This document shows positions 8,037 through 16,663 of a stretch of 64,000 nt of DNA, piece after piece. The translations under genes and the position numbers were made by a program. Below the pieces are notes generated by a model. That model saw only the letters and a program-made list of their open reading frames with translations. It searched no databases and had not been told where the DNA came from. The stretch's first letter is position 1, and every line of letters begins with the position of its first letter. Source of the stretch: JAUIAS01 sp030425395 (GTDB lineage: Bacteria; Pseudomonadota; Alphaproteobacteria; Rhodobacterales; Rhodobacteraceae); the NCBI GenBank assembly GCA_043553855.1, contig CP121336.1, positions 2,294,001-2,358,000 on the forward strand. Direction: 5' to 3'.

Positions 8037-9431
8037 TTAGCCGTCGTTGGTCAGCGTGCCGTTGTCCCATGTGCCGCTGTCTTCCTGACCGGTGGCATAG
8101 CGCATGGTTCCCTGTCCCTGACGTTTGCCGTTTCGGAACGTGCCTTCATAGACATCCCCGTTGGCATAGGTCGCAACGCCCTGACCGTTGATTTCCCCAT
8201 CGACCCACGCCCCGGCATAGCGGAAGCCTGAGGGCATCACGATTTCGCCTTCGCCGTGCCTTTGGCCGTTGACGAACTGGCCGGTATAGACGGTGCCGTC
8301 GGGATAGGTGGCCACGCCGGTTCCATGGCGCTTGCCCGCTTCCCAGTCCCCGTCATAGCGATACCCGTCGGCATAGGTCATCACACCCTTGCCGTGGTTC
8401 TGGGCGTCCTTGAACATGCCTTCGTAGACCACACCGTTGGCATAGACCGCGCGGCCTTCGCCTTCGATCACTCCGGCAAGCCATTGGCCTTCGTATGTGG
8501 AACCGTCGGGATAGGTGATCTTGCCCTGGCCATCGGGCAGGTCATCGCGGAAGCTGCCCAGATAGATCGACCCGTCAGGATAGGTCACGCGGCCTTCGCC
8601 TTCGATTTTACCGGCCACCCATGAGCCTTTGAACACATAGCCGTCGGCCCCTGTGAACGTGCCTTGGCCGTGGCGCCGATCGTCAGAGAACTCACCTTCG
8701 TACACATCGCCGTTCGAATACCGGACCACGCCCGATCCTTCGCGCCGGCCGGCGACAAGGGTGCCTTCGTAGACATCGCCGTTGGTTTGCGTCAGGCGGC
8801 CCTCGCCGTCTATCTGACCATCGCGCCAGCTGCCCACGTATTCCAAGCCGTCCGGCATCTTGAGCGTGCCTTGGCCTTCGCGTTTGCCAGCGCGGATTTC
8901 GCCCTTGTACACCGCTCCGTCGGGGTAGGTGATCATCCCTTGCCCCTGCTTGACGCCATTGACCCAATCGCCCTGGTATTCATAGCCGCCGGGGCTGTGC
9001 ATCGTGCCCTTGCCATCGTGCTGGGCGTTTCTGAACGTGCCCTCATAGCGCACGCCATTGGCATAGACAGCCAGCCCCTGACCGTTGATCACGCCTTCTG
9101 ACCATTCGCCTTCATAGGTGCCACCATCGGAAAAGGTGATCTTGCCGATCCCGTCGGGTTTGCCCTTGGCGAATTGACCCTCGTAGACAGAGCCATTGGG
9201 AAACTGCGCGATGCCATTTCCACGAATTTCACCTTCGACCCACTGGCCCGAATACTGGTAGCCATTGGGCAGGGTATAGGTTCCCTGTCCATGCTGAAGT
9301 CCACCCTTGAAGGTGCCCTCATATATGCCGCCGTCATCGTATTGTTTGGTCAGCACCTGACCGTCTTGCGCGTATGCCGGGCTTGTTGCCACCAAGAGGG
9401 CGACACTGCCGGATGCGAGAAACCGTTTCAT
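8037..9431 (-). CDS. Secreted MORN-repeat protein
   Basis: A cleavable signal peptide (MKRFLASGSVALLVATSPAYA) precedes an almost uninterrupted array of MORN repeats. I count 18 full 23-residue units of the form YxGxWxxGxxxGxGxxxYxdG, plus a final partial unit ending DSGTWDNG. Such repeats fold into a long beta-sheet and in bacteria usually act as scaffolds or membrane-associated surfaces. The 464-residue form from ATG 9431 (AGGA 9 bases upstream) keeps the signal peptide at the N-terminus; a longer reading to 9524 adds implausible sequence. It stands alone, convergent with the photolyase gene. Molecular role unknown. Confidence 0.85.
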   Translation of the reverse strand: MKRFLASGSVALLVATSPAYAQDGQVLTKQYDDGGIYEGTFKGGLQHGQGTYTLPNGYQYSGQWVEGEIRGNGIAQFPNGSVYEGQFAKGKPDGIGKITFSDGGTYEGEWSEGVINGQGLAVYANGVRYEGTFRNAQHDGKGTMHSPGGYEYQGDWVNGVKQGQGMITYPDGAVYKGEIRAGKREGQGTLKMPDGLEYVGSWRDGQIDGEGRLTQTNGDVYEGTLVAGRREGSGVVRYSNGDVYEGEFSDDRRHGQGTFTGADGYVFKGSWVAGKIEGEGRVTYPDGSIYLGSFRDDLPDGQGKITYPDGSTYEGQWLAGVIEGEGRAVYANGVVYEGMFKDAQNHGKGVMTYADGYRYDGDWEAGKRHGTGVATYPDGTVYTGQFVNGQRHGEGEIVMPSGFRYAGAWVDGEINGQGVATYANGDVYEGTFRNGKRQGQGTMRYATGQEDSGTWDNGTLTNDG

Positions 9432-9588
9432 GACACGTTGTCCTGCGAAGGCCTGCTCAGCCGGGTTGTACTCTTGCCGCCAGCCTAAGGCCTGAGGGCG
9501 CACGGGGCAACGCCTTTTGAGCAATCACCCTTTTCCTCTGGCGATGATCTGCTAAATGGACAGAAACGTCCGATCGTAAGGGGCCACC

Positions 9589-11250
9589 ATGTCCGACCGT
9601 TTCCGCCTGACGCTTGCCCAGATCAACCCCACCGTGGGCGATCTGGACGGCAACCGTGCCAAGGCCCGCGCCGCATGGGAGGCCGGGCGCGATGCCGGGG
9701 CCGATATGGTCGCGCTGCCCGAGATGTTCATTACCGGCTATAACGCGCAGGATCTGGTTATGAAGCCTGCCTTTCAACAGGCGTCCATGGCCGCGATCGA
9801 AGGGCTGGCGCGCGATTGCGCCGATGGTCCCGCGTTGGCCGTGGGTGGCCCGTGGGCAGAGGACGGCAAGCTTTACAACGCCTATTTCATCCTGCGGGAT
9901 GGGCGGATCACCAGCCGCCAGATGAAATACCACCTGCCCAATGAGACGGTCTTTGACGAGGTTCGCGTGTTCGACGCCGGGCCGCTGGGCGGCCCCTATT
10001 CGGTAGGCAATACGCGGGTCGGCTCACCGATCTGCGAGGATGCCTGGCATGAGGATGTTGCCGAAACCCTGGCCGAGACAGGGGCAGAGTTCCTTCTGGT
10101 GCCCAACGGCTCGCCCTATCACAGGGGCAAGCTGGACGCGCGGATGTCTCATATGGTGGCCCGTGTCGTCGAAACCGGTCTGCCGCTGATCTATCTCAAT
10201 CTTGTCGGGGGGCAGGATGATCAGGTCTTTGACGGGGGCAGCTTTGCGCTCAATCCCGGAGGCGAGCTGGCCGTGCAATTGCCGCTGTTCGATGAAGTTG
10301 TCCACCATGTCGATCTTGAACGTGGCGCAGAAGGCTGGCGTGTGATCGAAGGTCGCCGGGATGTGCATCCTGACGATTGGGAAAAGGACTATCGGGTCAT
10401 GGTCGCGGCGCTGCGCGATTATATGCGCAAGGCGGGGTTCTCCAAGGCGTTGCTTGGGCTGTCTGGCGGGATTGATTCCGCGCTGGTCGCGGCGATCGCG
10501 GTGGACGCAATCGGTGCAAACAATGTGCGCTGCGTGATGCTCCCATCGGAATACACATCCGAAGAATCGCTCGATGACGCCCGCGCGGTGGCCAAGGCGC
10601 TGGGCGTCCACTATGACACCGTTCCCATCTCGGCGGCGCGCACGGCCGTGACCGATACTCTGTCCCCGATTTTTGGCGATCTTGCCCCGGACCTCACCGA
10701 GGAAAACATTCAATCGCGCCTGCGTGGGCTGTTGCTTATGGCGATGAGCAACAAGTTCGGCGAAATGCTGTTGACCACTGGTAACAAATCAGAGGTCGCA
10801 GTTGGCTATGCCACGATCTATGGCGACATGGCGGGCGGCTACAATCCGATCAAGGATCTTTACAAGACCCGCGTGTTTGAAACCTGCCGCTGGCGTAACG
10901 CCAATCACCGTGATTGGATGCTGGGCCCCAAGGGCGCGGTCATGCCCGAGCGGGTGATCTCAAAGCCCCCCAGCGCGGAACTCCGCCCGGATCAAAAAGA
11001 TTCCGACAGCCTGCCCGATTACCCGGAACTTGATACGATCCTTGACATTTTGATTGATCAGGACGGGTCCATTGCCGATTGCGTGGCGGCAGGGTTTGAC
11101 GCGGATGTGGCGCGCAAGATCGAAAGGCTGATCTATCTGAGCGAATACAAACGGTTCCAGTCAGCCCCGGGCGCGCGACTGACGGAACGGGCGTTCTGGC
11201 TGGACCGCCGCTATCCCATTGTGAACCGCTGGCGTGATCAAACGGGCTAG
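9589..11250 (+). CDS. nadE: Glutamine-dependent NAD+ synthetase
   Basis: NadE catalyses the last step of NAD synthesis: amidation of deamido-NAD with ATP, using ammonia from glutamine. The 553-residue protein has an N-terminal nitrilase-fold glutaminase with the Glu45-Lys113-Cys149 triad (PEMFITGY, MKYHLPN, GSPICEDAW). The C-terminal synthetase has the PP-loop SGGIDS (292-297) and TTGNKSEVAVGY further on. Both domains are intact, as is usual for Rhodobacterales. A single ATG with GGGG upstream is used. The divergent neighbour is the MORN gene. Confidence 0.97.
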   Translation: MSDRFRLTLAQINPTVGDLDGNRAKARAAWEAGRDAGADMVALPEMFITGYNAQDLVMKPAFQQASMAAIEGLARDCADGPALAVGGPWAEDGKLYNAYFILRDGRITSRQMKYHLPNETVFDEVRVFDAGPLGGPYSVGNTRVGSPICEDAWHEDVAETLAETGAEFLLVPNGSPYHRGKLDARMSHMVARVVETGLPLIYLNLVGGQDDQVFDGGSFALNPGGELAVQLPLFDEVVHHVDLERGAEGWRVIEGRRDVHPDDWEKDYRVMVAALRDYMRKAGFSKALLGLSGGIDSALVAAIAVDAIGANNVRCVMLPSEYTSEESLDDARAVAKALGVHYDTVPISAARTAVTDTLSPIFGDLAPDLTEENIQSRLRGLLLMAMSNKFGEMLLTTGNKSEVAVGYATIYGDMAGGYNPIKDLYKTRVFETCRWRNANHRDWMLGPKGAVMPERVISKPPSAELRPDQKDSDSLPDYPELDTILDILIDQDGSIADCVAAGFDADVARKIERLIYLSEYKRFQSAPGARLTERAFWLDRRYPIVNRWRDQTG

Positions 11251-11372
11251 CCTGCGTGTTGCACAAATGGCGCGTGCCGCCCCGCTCGGGGCCGTCATGT
11301 AAGGGCCGTGCTTGGTCGCGCAGGCGCTTTGGGGCAGGGTCCTGAGGTCTGCTCCAGATTTGTTGAAATCGC

Positions 11373-12704
11373 ATGCCCGGGCCTGCTCCTGTTCATGTGT
11401 CTTCGGACACAAACCTGCCGTCTTCCGCCGATGTTGTGGTCATTGGCGGTGGCATCATCGGTGCCTGCACCGCGCTTGAACTGGCAGAACGCGGAAAATC
11501 CGTCGTGGTTCTTGAGAAGGGCGAAATCGGCTGCGAGCAATCCTCGCGCAATTGGGGCTGGGTGCGGGCATCGCGCCGCGACCCACGGGAAATTCCTCTG
11601 ATGCTCGAGGCGATCCGCGCCTGGGAAGGCATGGACACGCGCACCGGGCGCAAGACGGGATACGTGCAGGACGGTATTCTGTTCGGCGCGTCATCGGCCC
11701 GGATTTTTTCCCGATACGAACGCTGGACGCATAACCTCACCCGGCACGCGATGGACTGCCGAATGGTGAGCGGGGCCGAACTCGACGCGCTCATGCCGGG
11801 GCACAGGCTGTCGATCAAGGGCGCAATGTATACACCCAAGGATGGGCGGGCAGAGCCGCAATGGGCAGCCCCCGCCATTGCAGAAGCCGCAAGGGACGCG
11901 GGCGCGCGTGTCTTTACCCGTTGTGCTGCGCGTGGATTGGAAACCTCGGCAGGCCGGGTGGGCGGGGTGGTAACCGAAAAGGGCCGCATCGCTTGCGACG
12001 CCGTGGTTCTGGCCGGTGGTGCGTGGTCGCGGCTGTTCGCGGGCAATCACGGTGTGGATCTGCCGCAGCTCAAGGTGCTGAATTCGGTTCTGCGCACAAG
12101 TCGTGTTGCGGACGGCCCCGACGTGACGCTCCGCACGGACAGGTTCGCCATCCGCAAACGCGCCGATGGCGGCTATAGCATTGCGTCCAATCATGAAAAC
12201 ACCGTCGATATCGTGCCCGACAGCTTTCGGTTGGCGCTCAGGTTCTGGCCGGCGTTCAAGGAAGAATGGCGAACGCTTCGGTTCCGTCTGACGGAGCGAT
12301 GGAAAGAAGAGGCCGCACTGCCGCGCAAGTGGAGCCTGTCCGAGATTTCCCCCTTCGAGATGCGGCGCATTCTGGACCCCGCACCGGCACCACGGATGAT
12401 ATCCGGGGCATGGCGCAGTGCGCAGGCAGCCTTTCCCATGCTCGAAAGCGCCGAGGTCGTTCAGGCATGGGGCGGGATGATCGACGTCACGCCGGATGCC
12501 CTGCCGGTCATCTCCGGCGTTGCGGACCTGCCGGGCTTTTTCATCGCAACCGGATTTTCCGGTCACGGGTTCGGTATCGCGCCGGGGGCCGGGCGATTGA
12601 TGGCCGATCTTGTGACAGGGGCACCCCCGGTGGTCGACCCGACGGATTTCCGCCTGTCCCGGTTCCATGATGGCAGCCGGGTTGAACTGCTGACAGGTGA
12701 CTGA
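11373..12704 (+). CDS. FAD-dependent oxidoreductase, DadA/DAO family
   Basis: This 443-residue flavoprotein has the dinucleotide-binding motif VVVIGGGIIGACTALELAERG (about 21-41). The family segment CEQSSRNWGWVR follows, and a C-terminal GGMIDVTPDALPVI...GFSGHGFGIAPGAGR closes the FAD site. Members oxidise amino groups or secondary amines of small metabolites to imines. No neighbouring gene suggests the substrate. No clear ribosome-binding site is visible at ATG 11373, so the exact start is uncertain by a few codons. The 122 bases between nadE and this gene show nothing I recognise. Confidence 0.85.
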   Translation: MPGPAPVHVSSDTNLPSSADVVVIGGGIIGACTALELAERGKSVVVLEKGEIGCEQSSRNWGWVRASRRDPREIPLMLEAIRAWEGMDTRTGRKTGYVQDGILFGASSARIFSRYERWTHNLTRHAMDCRMVSGAELDALMPGHRLSIKGAMYTPKDGRAEPQWAAPAIAEAARDAGARVFTRCAARGLETSAGRVGGVVTEKGRIACDAVVLAGGAWSRLFAGNHGVDLPQLKVLNSVLRTSRVADGPDVTLRTDRFAIRKRADGGYSIASNHENTVDIVPDSFRLALRFWPAFKEEWRTLRFRLTERWKEEAALPRKWSLSEISPFEMRRILDPAPAPRMISGAWRSAQAAFPMLESAEVVQAWGGMIDVTPDALPVISGVADLPGFFIATGFSGHGFGIAPGAGRLMADLVTGAPPVVDPTDFRLSRFHDGSRVELLTGD

Positions 12705-12707
12705 CGG

Positions 12708-13100
12708 TCATTCCCACCACCGGTCTATGGTGGCGATATCTGCGTCCGACCACCCGAAATGATGTGCAAACTCATGCACCGTGACATGCGCCACAAGCGT
12801 TTCAAGGTCGATCCCGTCCGGTTCGCGTTCGCGCAATTCAGCAAGGATCGGTTCGCGAAAGAGCCACACGACATCCGGGCCAAAGCCGGGGTCCATGACG
12901 GATTTCTCCGTCATGGGGATGCCGTCATACATGCCGGTCAGGTCAAGCGGGTCGTCGATCCCGAGGTCGGCCAGAAAGTCGGGATCGGGCCAATCGGCGA
13001 TCTGAAGCACGACCTCGCGCGCAAGCGCCCGAAATTGTTCGGGGAACCCCGCCACCGTGCCGTGGGCCAGTTCGGCAATCTGCTGGATTGTCGGTTTCAT
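12708..13100 (-). CDS. Small zincin-type metallopeptidase family protein
   Basis: A 130-residue cytoplasmic protein with HEFAH (109-113), the HExxH zinc motif, near the C-terminus, and acidic residues further on that could supply a third ligand. This fits the compact minimal-zincin family found in alphaproteobacteria and actinobacteria, whose biological role is unsettled. Start ATG 13100 (MKPTIQQIAEL) matches the family N-terminus; a longer reading to 13238 is not supported. It is 40 bases downstream of the metallo-beta-lactamase-fold gene on the same strand. Confidence 0.8.
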   Translation of the reverse strand: MKPTIQQIAELAHGTVAGFPEQFRALAREVVLQIADWPDPDFLADLGIDDPLDLTGMYDGIPMTEKSVMDPGFGPDVVWLFREPILAELREREPDGIDLETLVAHVTVHEFAHHFGWSDADIATIDRWWE

Positions 13101-13140
13101 GGCCACAGGTTGGCGGCATGGGTGCCCCGGATCAATAGGC

Positions 13141-14067
13141 TCAGAGCATGAGCTGATAGCTATGCGGCACATAGTGGAAACCGTCGCCGCGCGTTTCGAC
13201 ATAACCGATACCCGGCCAGGGCATGTGATAGCCGACAAACGGCACCTTGTCGGCGGCCATCATCCCCAAGAGGCGGCGGCGCGTTGCGGCGGCGGCCTCC
13301 TTGTCGCGGTCGAATTTCACTTCCCAATCGGGATAGGCCAGCGACCACACATAGTGATTGGCAAAGTCGGCCCCGAGAACCAGTTGCTTGCCATCGGATT
13401 CGATCATGTAGGCCATGTGCCCGGGCGTATGACCAAAGGCGGCCATTGCCGTGATGCCCGATGCCACGCTGGCTCCGTCGTCGATAAAGCTGGTCTGCTC
13501 GGCCAGCGGACGCATGTTCGCTTCGAAGGTGTCGTTGCCGGACATGTCCCATGCATCGAATTCCGCCGATCCGGTCACATAGCGCGCGTTGGGGAACGTC
13601 GCCGCTCCGTCCGTCATGAGGCCGCCGATGTGATCGCCGTGCATGTGGGTCAGGACAACAACGTCCACCATATCGGCGCTGTAACCCGCAGAGGCCAGAG
13701 CCGCAGCCGTGGCCGCGCCGTTCAGGCCGGTGTCGAACAGGATCAGTTCCGATCCGGTGTTGACGACGGTCGGTGTGAAAAAGAACTGCGCCGCGTCGAT
13801 GGGCAGCATCGCCGCCTCGGATGCCTTGGCGAACTCCTCGGGCGAAACATTCATGCCAAAGATGCTCTGCGGTCCGGGCACGGTGCGTGTTCCGGCCAGA
13901 ATGGTGGTTACCTCGAAGCCGCCCAACGCAACCCGGCGGAACGGTTGGATAGATGCCCCAAGCATCGGAGCAGATGCCCGTGCCGCGCCACCGGTGGCGG
14001 CCGCAAGCGGCAGGGCGAGCCCGGCGGCCAATGCGCCGCGGCGTGTCAGTTCAACTGTCTTGGTCAT
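13141..14067 (-). CDS. Tat-exported MBL-fold metallo-hydrolase
   Basis: This 308-residue protein starts at ATG 14067 behind AAGGAGG. It carries a twin-arginine signal (LTRRGALAAGLALPL), so it is probably exported folded with its metals bound. The metallo-beta-lactamase motif THMHGDH is at 140-146. Further ligand motifs GHTPGH and a late VGYHMPWPG fit a binuclear zinc hydrolase. Family members cleave lactones, sulfate esters, beta-lactams or thioesters; nothing here selects a substrate. It is read divergently from gltX. Confidence 0.85.
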   Translation of the reverse strand: MTKTVELTRRGALAAGLALPLAAATGGAARASAPMLGASIQPFRRVALGGFEVTTILAGTRTVPGPQSIFGMNVSPEEFAKASEAAMLPIDAAQFFFTPTVVNTGSELILFDTGLNGAATAAALASAGYSADMVDVVVLTHMHGDHIGGLMTDGAATFPNARYVTGSAEFDAWDMSGNDTFEANMRPLAEQTSFIDDGASVASGITAMAAFGHTPGHMAYMIESDGKQLVLGADFANHYVWSLAYPDWEVKFDRDKEAAAATRRRLLGMMAADKVPFVGYHMPWPGIGYVETRGDGFHYVPHSYQLML

Positions 14068-14231
14068 ATCGTTGATTCCCTCCTTGGGATTTCCCATGCG
14101 TCAATGGTAGGGCATGCGCACGGTTCCTCAAAAAATATCCGTGTTTCAACTGATCACATTCAGGGTATCGGTGGCTGTTGCTGGACAAGACGCGGGTCCT
14201 GTGACAACAGGACGCCAACAGGAGAACCGCC

Positions 14232-15557
14232 ATGACGACCACCCGTTTTGCCCCTTCGCCCACCGGATATATCCACGTGGGCAACCTGCGCACCGCGCTG
14301 ATGAACTACCTTATTGCGCGCCGCGAAGGCGGAACGTTCATCCTGCGGATCGACGACACCGACCCCGAGCGGTCCAAGGAAGAATACGTCGACGCCATAA
14401 AACAGGATCTGGAATGGTTGGGCCTGCATTGGGATCGGGTGGAACGGCAGTCGGCCCGCCTTGATCGCTATGCCGCGGCGGCAGACAAGCTGCGCGAGAT
14501 GGGGCGTTTCTATGAAGCGTTCGAAACGCCGACCGAACTTGATCTCAAGCGCAAGAAACAGCTCAATATGGGCCGCCCGCCGGTCTATGATCGCGCGGCT
14601 CTTGCCCTGAGTGACGAGGACAAGGCCCGCCTGCGCGCCGAGCGTGGGCAGGGCGTGTGGCGGTTCAAGCTCGATCACGAACGCATCGAGTGGACCGATG
14701 GCATCCTTGGCGACATTTCCATTGACGCCGCCAGCGTATCCGATCCGGTGCTGATCCGTGGCGACGGTCAGGTCCTCTATACGATTGCATCGGTGGTGGA
14801 CGATACCGAAATGGGCGTCACCCATGTCGTGCGCGGTTCGGACCACGTGACCAACACAGCGACCCAGATCCAGATCATCAAGGCGCTGGGCGGTGCACAG
14901 CCATCCTTTGCGCATCACTCGCTTCTGACCGGGCCGCAGGGGGAATCCCTGTCCAAGCGTCTCGGCACGCTGAGCCTGCGCGATCTGCGCGCACAGGGTG
15001 TGGAGCCGATGGCATTGCTGAGCCTGATGGCACGGCTCGGGTCGTCGGACCCGGTCGAACTTCGCACCGAGATGGCGGAATTGATCGACGGTTTTGACAT
15101 CGAACGCTTTGGTTCGGCCCCGACAAAGTTTGATGTTCAGGACCTGTTCCCGCTGACCGGACGATATCTTCAGTCGTTGCCATTGTCGGCGGTGGCGGAT
15201 CGCGTGGCGGCGGCGGGTGTGCCGGATGAACTGGCCGATCGTTTCTGGACAGTGATGCGCGACAACATAACCACTCTCAATGATCTCGAAGGCTGGTGGG
15301 CGTTGTGCCGTGACGGGGCAGATCCGGTGATCGAGGACGAGGACAAGGACTTTGTCGCTCAGGCCATGGCGCTGTTGCCCGATGCACCGTTCGGCGATGA
15401 CACGTGGGCCAACTGGACCACCGCCGTCAAAGAGGCCACGTGCCGCAAAGGCAAGGCGCTGTTCATGCCGCTCCGCAAGGCGGTCACCGGTCAGGCACGC
15501 GGGCCTGACATGGCGTCCCTCATGCCCGTCTTGCAGGTCATCAAGGCAAAGACCTGA
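14232..15557 (+). CDS. gltX: Glutamyl-tRNA synthetase
   Basis: This class I aminoacyl-tRNA synthetase charges tRNA-Glu. The 441 residues include the HIGH-box variant HVGN (15-18) and a KMSKS-like LSKR loop near 240. The binding signature GTFILRIDDTDPERS and the C-terminal anticodon-binding helices are present. The ATG follows CAGGAG. Many alphaproteobacteria carry two gltX paralogues; this shorter form could be either the canonical one or the second (GltX2) type, which needs comparison with the rest of the genome. It overlaps the convergent downstream gene by 17 bases. Confidence 0.93.
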   Translation: MTTTRFAPSPTGYIHVGNLRTALMNYLIARREGGTFILRIDDTDPERSKEEYVDAIKQDLEWLGLHWDRVERQSARLDRYAAAADKLREMGRFYEAFETPTELDLKRKKQLNMGRPPVYDRAALALSDEDKARLRAERGQGVWRFKLDHERIEWTDGILGDISIDAASVSDPVLIRGDGQVLYTIASVVDDTEMGVTHVVRGSDHVTNTATQIQIIKALGGAQPSFAHHSLLTGPQGESLSKRLGTLSLRDLRAQGVEPMALLSLMARLGSSDPVELRTEMAELIDGFDIERFGSAPTKFDVQDLFPLTGRYLQSLPLSAVADRVAAAGVPDELADRFWTVMRDNITTLNDLEGWWALCRDGADPVIEDEDKDFVAQAMALLPDAPFGDDTWANWTTAVKEATCRKGKALFMPLRKAVTGQARGPDMASLMPVLQVIKAKT

Positions 15558-16113
15558 TCCGGTCCACGCCAAGGCGATCAAGCGCGTCGTCGACAAACCG
15601 GCGTTCCTGCCGGCTCAGGGTTTGATGGCGCGGGTATCGCGGGGCGTCCCGGTCCTGCAGGATCGGCGCATCCCAACCCGACGTTGTGTCAAAGAACGCC
15701 TGCGCGCCGTTGGCTCCGAACTCCTGCAAATATCCTTGAACCACCACATCAAGATAACTTTGCAGGATCGGATGTGTCTGCGAGGGCTGCGCGCGTGCCC
15801 CGTCAGGCACGCTATAGACGGCAATTGTCCCCGCACTATCGGCCATATGCGAAACCTCCGCGGTGCAGGGAATGCGGTCATAAGCGTATTCACGATCGTC
15901 CAGCGCCGCCCAATCGGCACCCGGCACTTCGGCCATCAGCCCCGATATCGTCGTCTCGGCATCCTGCACGACCGACAGAAAGGCGACAGGCCGCAAGTCG
16001 GTATGACACCAAACCCGACGCCAGCCATGCAGTTTCGCGCAATGCGCATTGGCATACTCATGGGTCGCACGGTTGACCAGACTGCCATATCCGAAGAAAA
16101 AGTTTCCCTGCAT
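15541..16113 (-). CDS. Gamma-glutamylcyclotransferase-fold protein
   Basis: A 190-residue protein with the family substrate loop FGYGSLV (7-13) at its N-terminus and the beta-barrel pattern of GGCT/ChaC-like proteins. Known members release 5-oxoproline from gamma-glutamyl peptides or glutathione. Of the catalytic acids, a Glu is present in the DDREYAYDRIPC region, which is where the family places it. It is convergent with gltX and overlaps its 3' end by 17 bases. It is divergent from the Rrf2-type regulator. Specific activity not assignable. Confidence 0.75.
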   Translation of the reverse strand: MQGNFFFGYGSLVNRATHEYANAHCAKLHGWRRVWCHTDLRPVAFLSVVQDAETTISGLMAEVPGADWAALDDREYAYDRIPCTAEVSHMADSAGTIAVYSVPDGARAQPSQTHPILQSYLDVVVQGYLQEFGANGAQAFFDTTSGWDAPILQDRDAPRYPRHQTLSRQERRFVDDALDRLGVDRIRSLP

Positions 16114-16139
16114 AGGGGCGTGCCTCTGAAAGATGCGAT

Positions 16140-16183
16140 TTGATGTAAGTCAAACCGGTTTTTTGCGCCGCGTGCAATATAAT
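16140..16183 (+). promoter_or_regulatory. FNR/FnrL-type box with sigma70-like -10 element
   Basis: TTGATGTAAGTCAA at 16140-16153 matches the FNR consensus TTGAT-N4-ATCAA with one mismatch. A perfect TATAAT lies at 16178-16183. A start site near 16190 would put the centre of the box about 41-44 bases upstream, the class II activator position. No good -35 hexamer is needed or seen. This supports oxygen- or redox-responsive transcription of the downstream Rrf2-type regulator. Confidence 0.65.
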
Positions 16184-16210
16184 GGCTACACGAGTCGCGA
16201 GGGACGGACA

Positions 16211-16660
16211 TTGAGGATCACCAAACGCACCAATATCGCCGCCCGGCTGATGATGTTTTGCGCGGCGAATGCGGACAGGTTGGTTACCAAGGCTGAGATT
16301 GCCGAATGTTGTAATATTTCGGAAAACCATCTGGCGCAGGTCATCAACCAGCTGAGCCAGCTTGGATATCTCAACACCCAGCGTGGTCGCAACGGCGGTA
16401 TGAAACTGGCCCGCCCCCCCAGCGAGATCCGCATCGGAGACGTGTTCCGCCATATCGAAGGCGATCTGCCGATTGCCGAGTGTTTTGCGGATGCCGATAA
16501 CACCTGCCCTCTGATCGACGCGTGCCGGTTGCGGATCGCGCTTCAGGATGCGGTTCAGGCGTTTTATGCCCAGCTTGACGATGTCACGCTGGACGCCTTG
16601 GTTTGTGACAACCCTGCGCTGATGCGGCTCTTGCAACCAGTGGCCTGTACCGCCGCCTGA
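16211..16660 (+). CDS. Rrf2-family iron-sulfur regulator, NsrR-like
   Basis: This 149-residue winged-helix repressor has a cysteine signature C-x7-C-x5-C in ECFADADNTCPLIDACRL, typical of the [Fe-S]-binding NsrR branch. That branch senses nitric oxide and controls NO detoxification or denitrification genes. The DNA-binding helix is in KAEIAECCNISENHLAQV. I place the start at TTG 16211 (GAGGG 7 bases upstream) instead of ATG 16133, which would lie upstream of the promoter's own TATAAT. The adjacent FNR-type promoter fits expression under low oxygen. No nitrosative-stress gene lies next to it. Confidence 0.82.
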   Translation: MRITKRTNIAARLMMFCAANADRLVTKAEIAECCNISENHLAQVINQLSQLGYLNTQRGRNGGMKLARPPSEIRIGDVFRHIEGDLPIAECFADADNTCPLIDACRLRIALQDAVQAFYAQLDDVTLDALVCDNPALMRLLQPVACTAA

Positions 16661-16663
16661 CGA

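Noticed and set aside
14160..15596. A 478-codon frame antisense to gltX
   Set aside because: The synthetase motifs on the opposite strand are complete. The antisense frame shows only reverse-complement codon bias and no domain.
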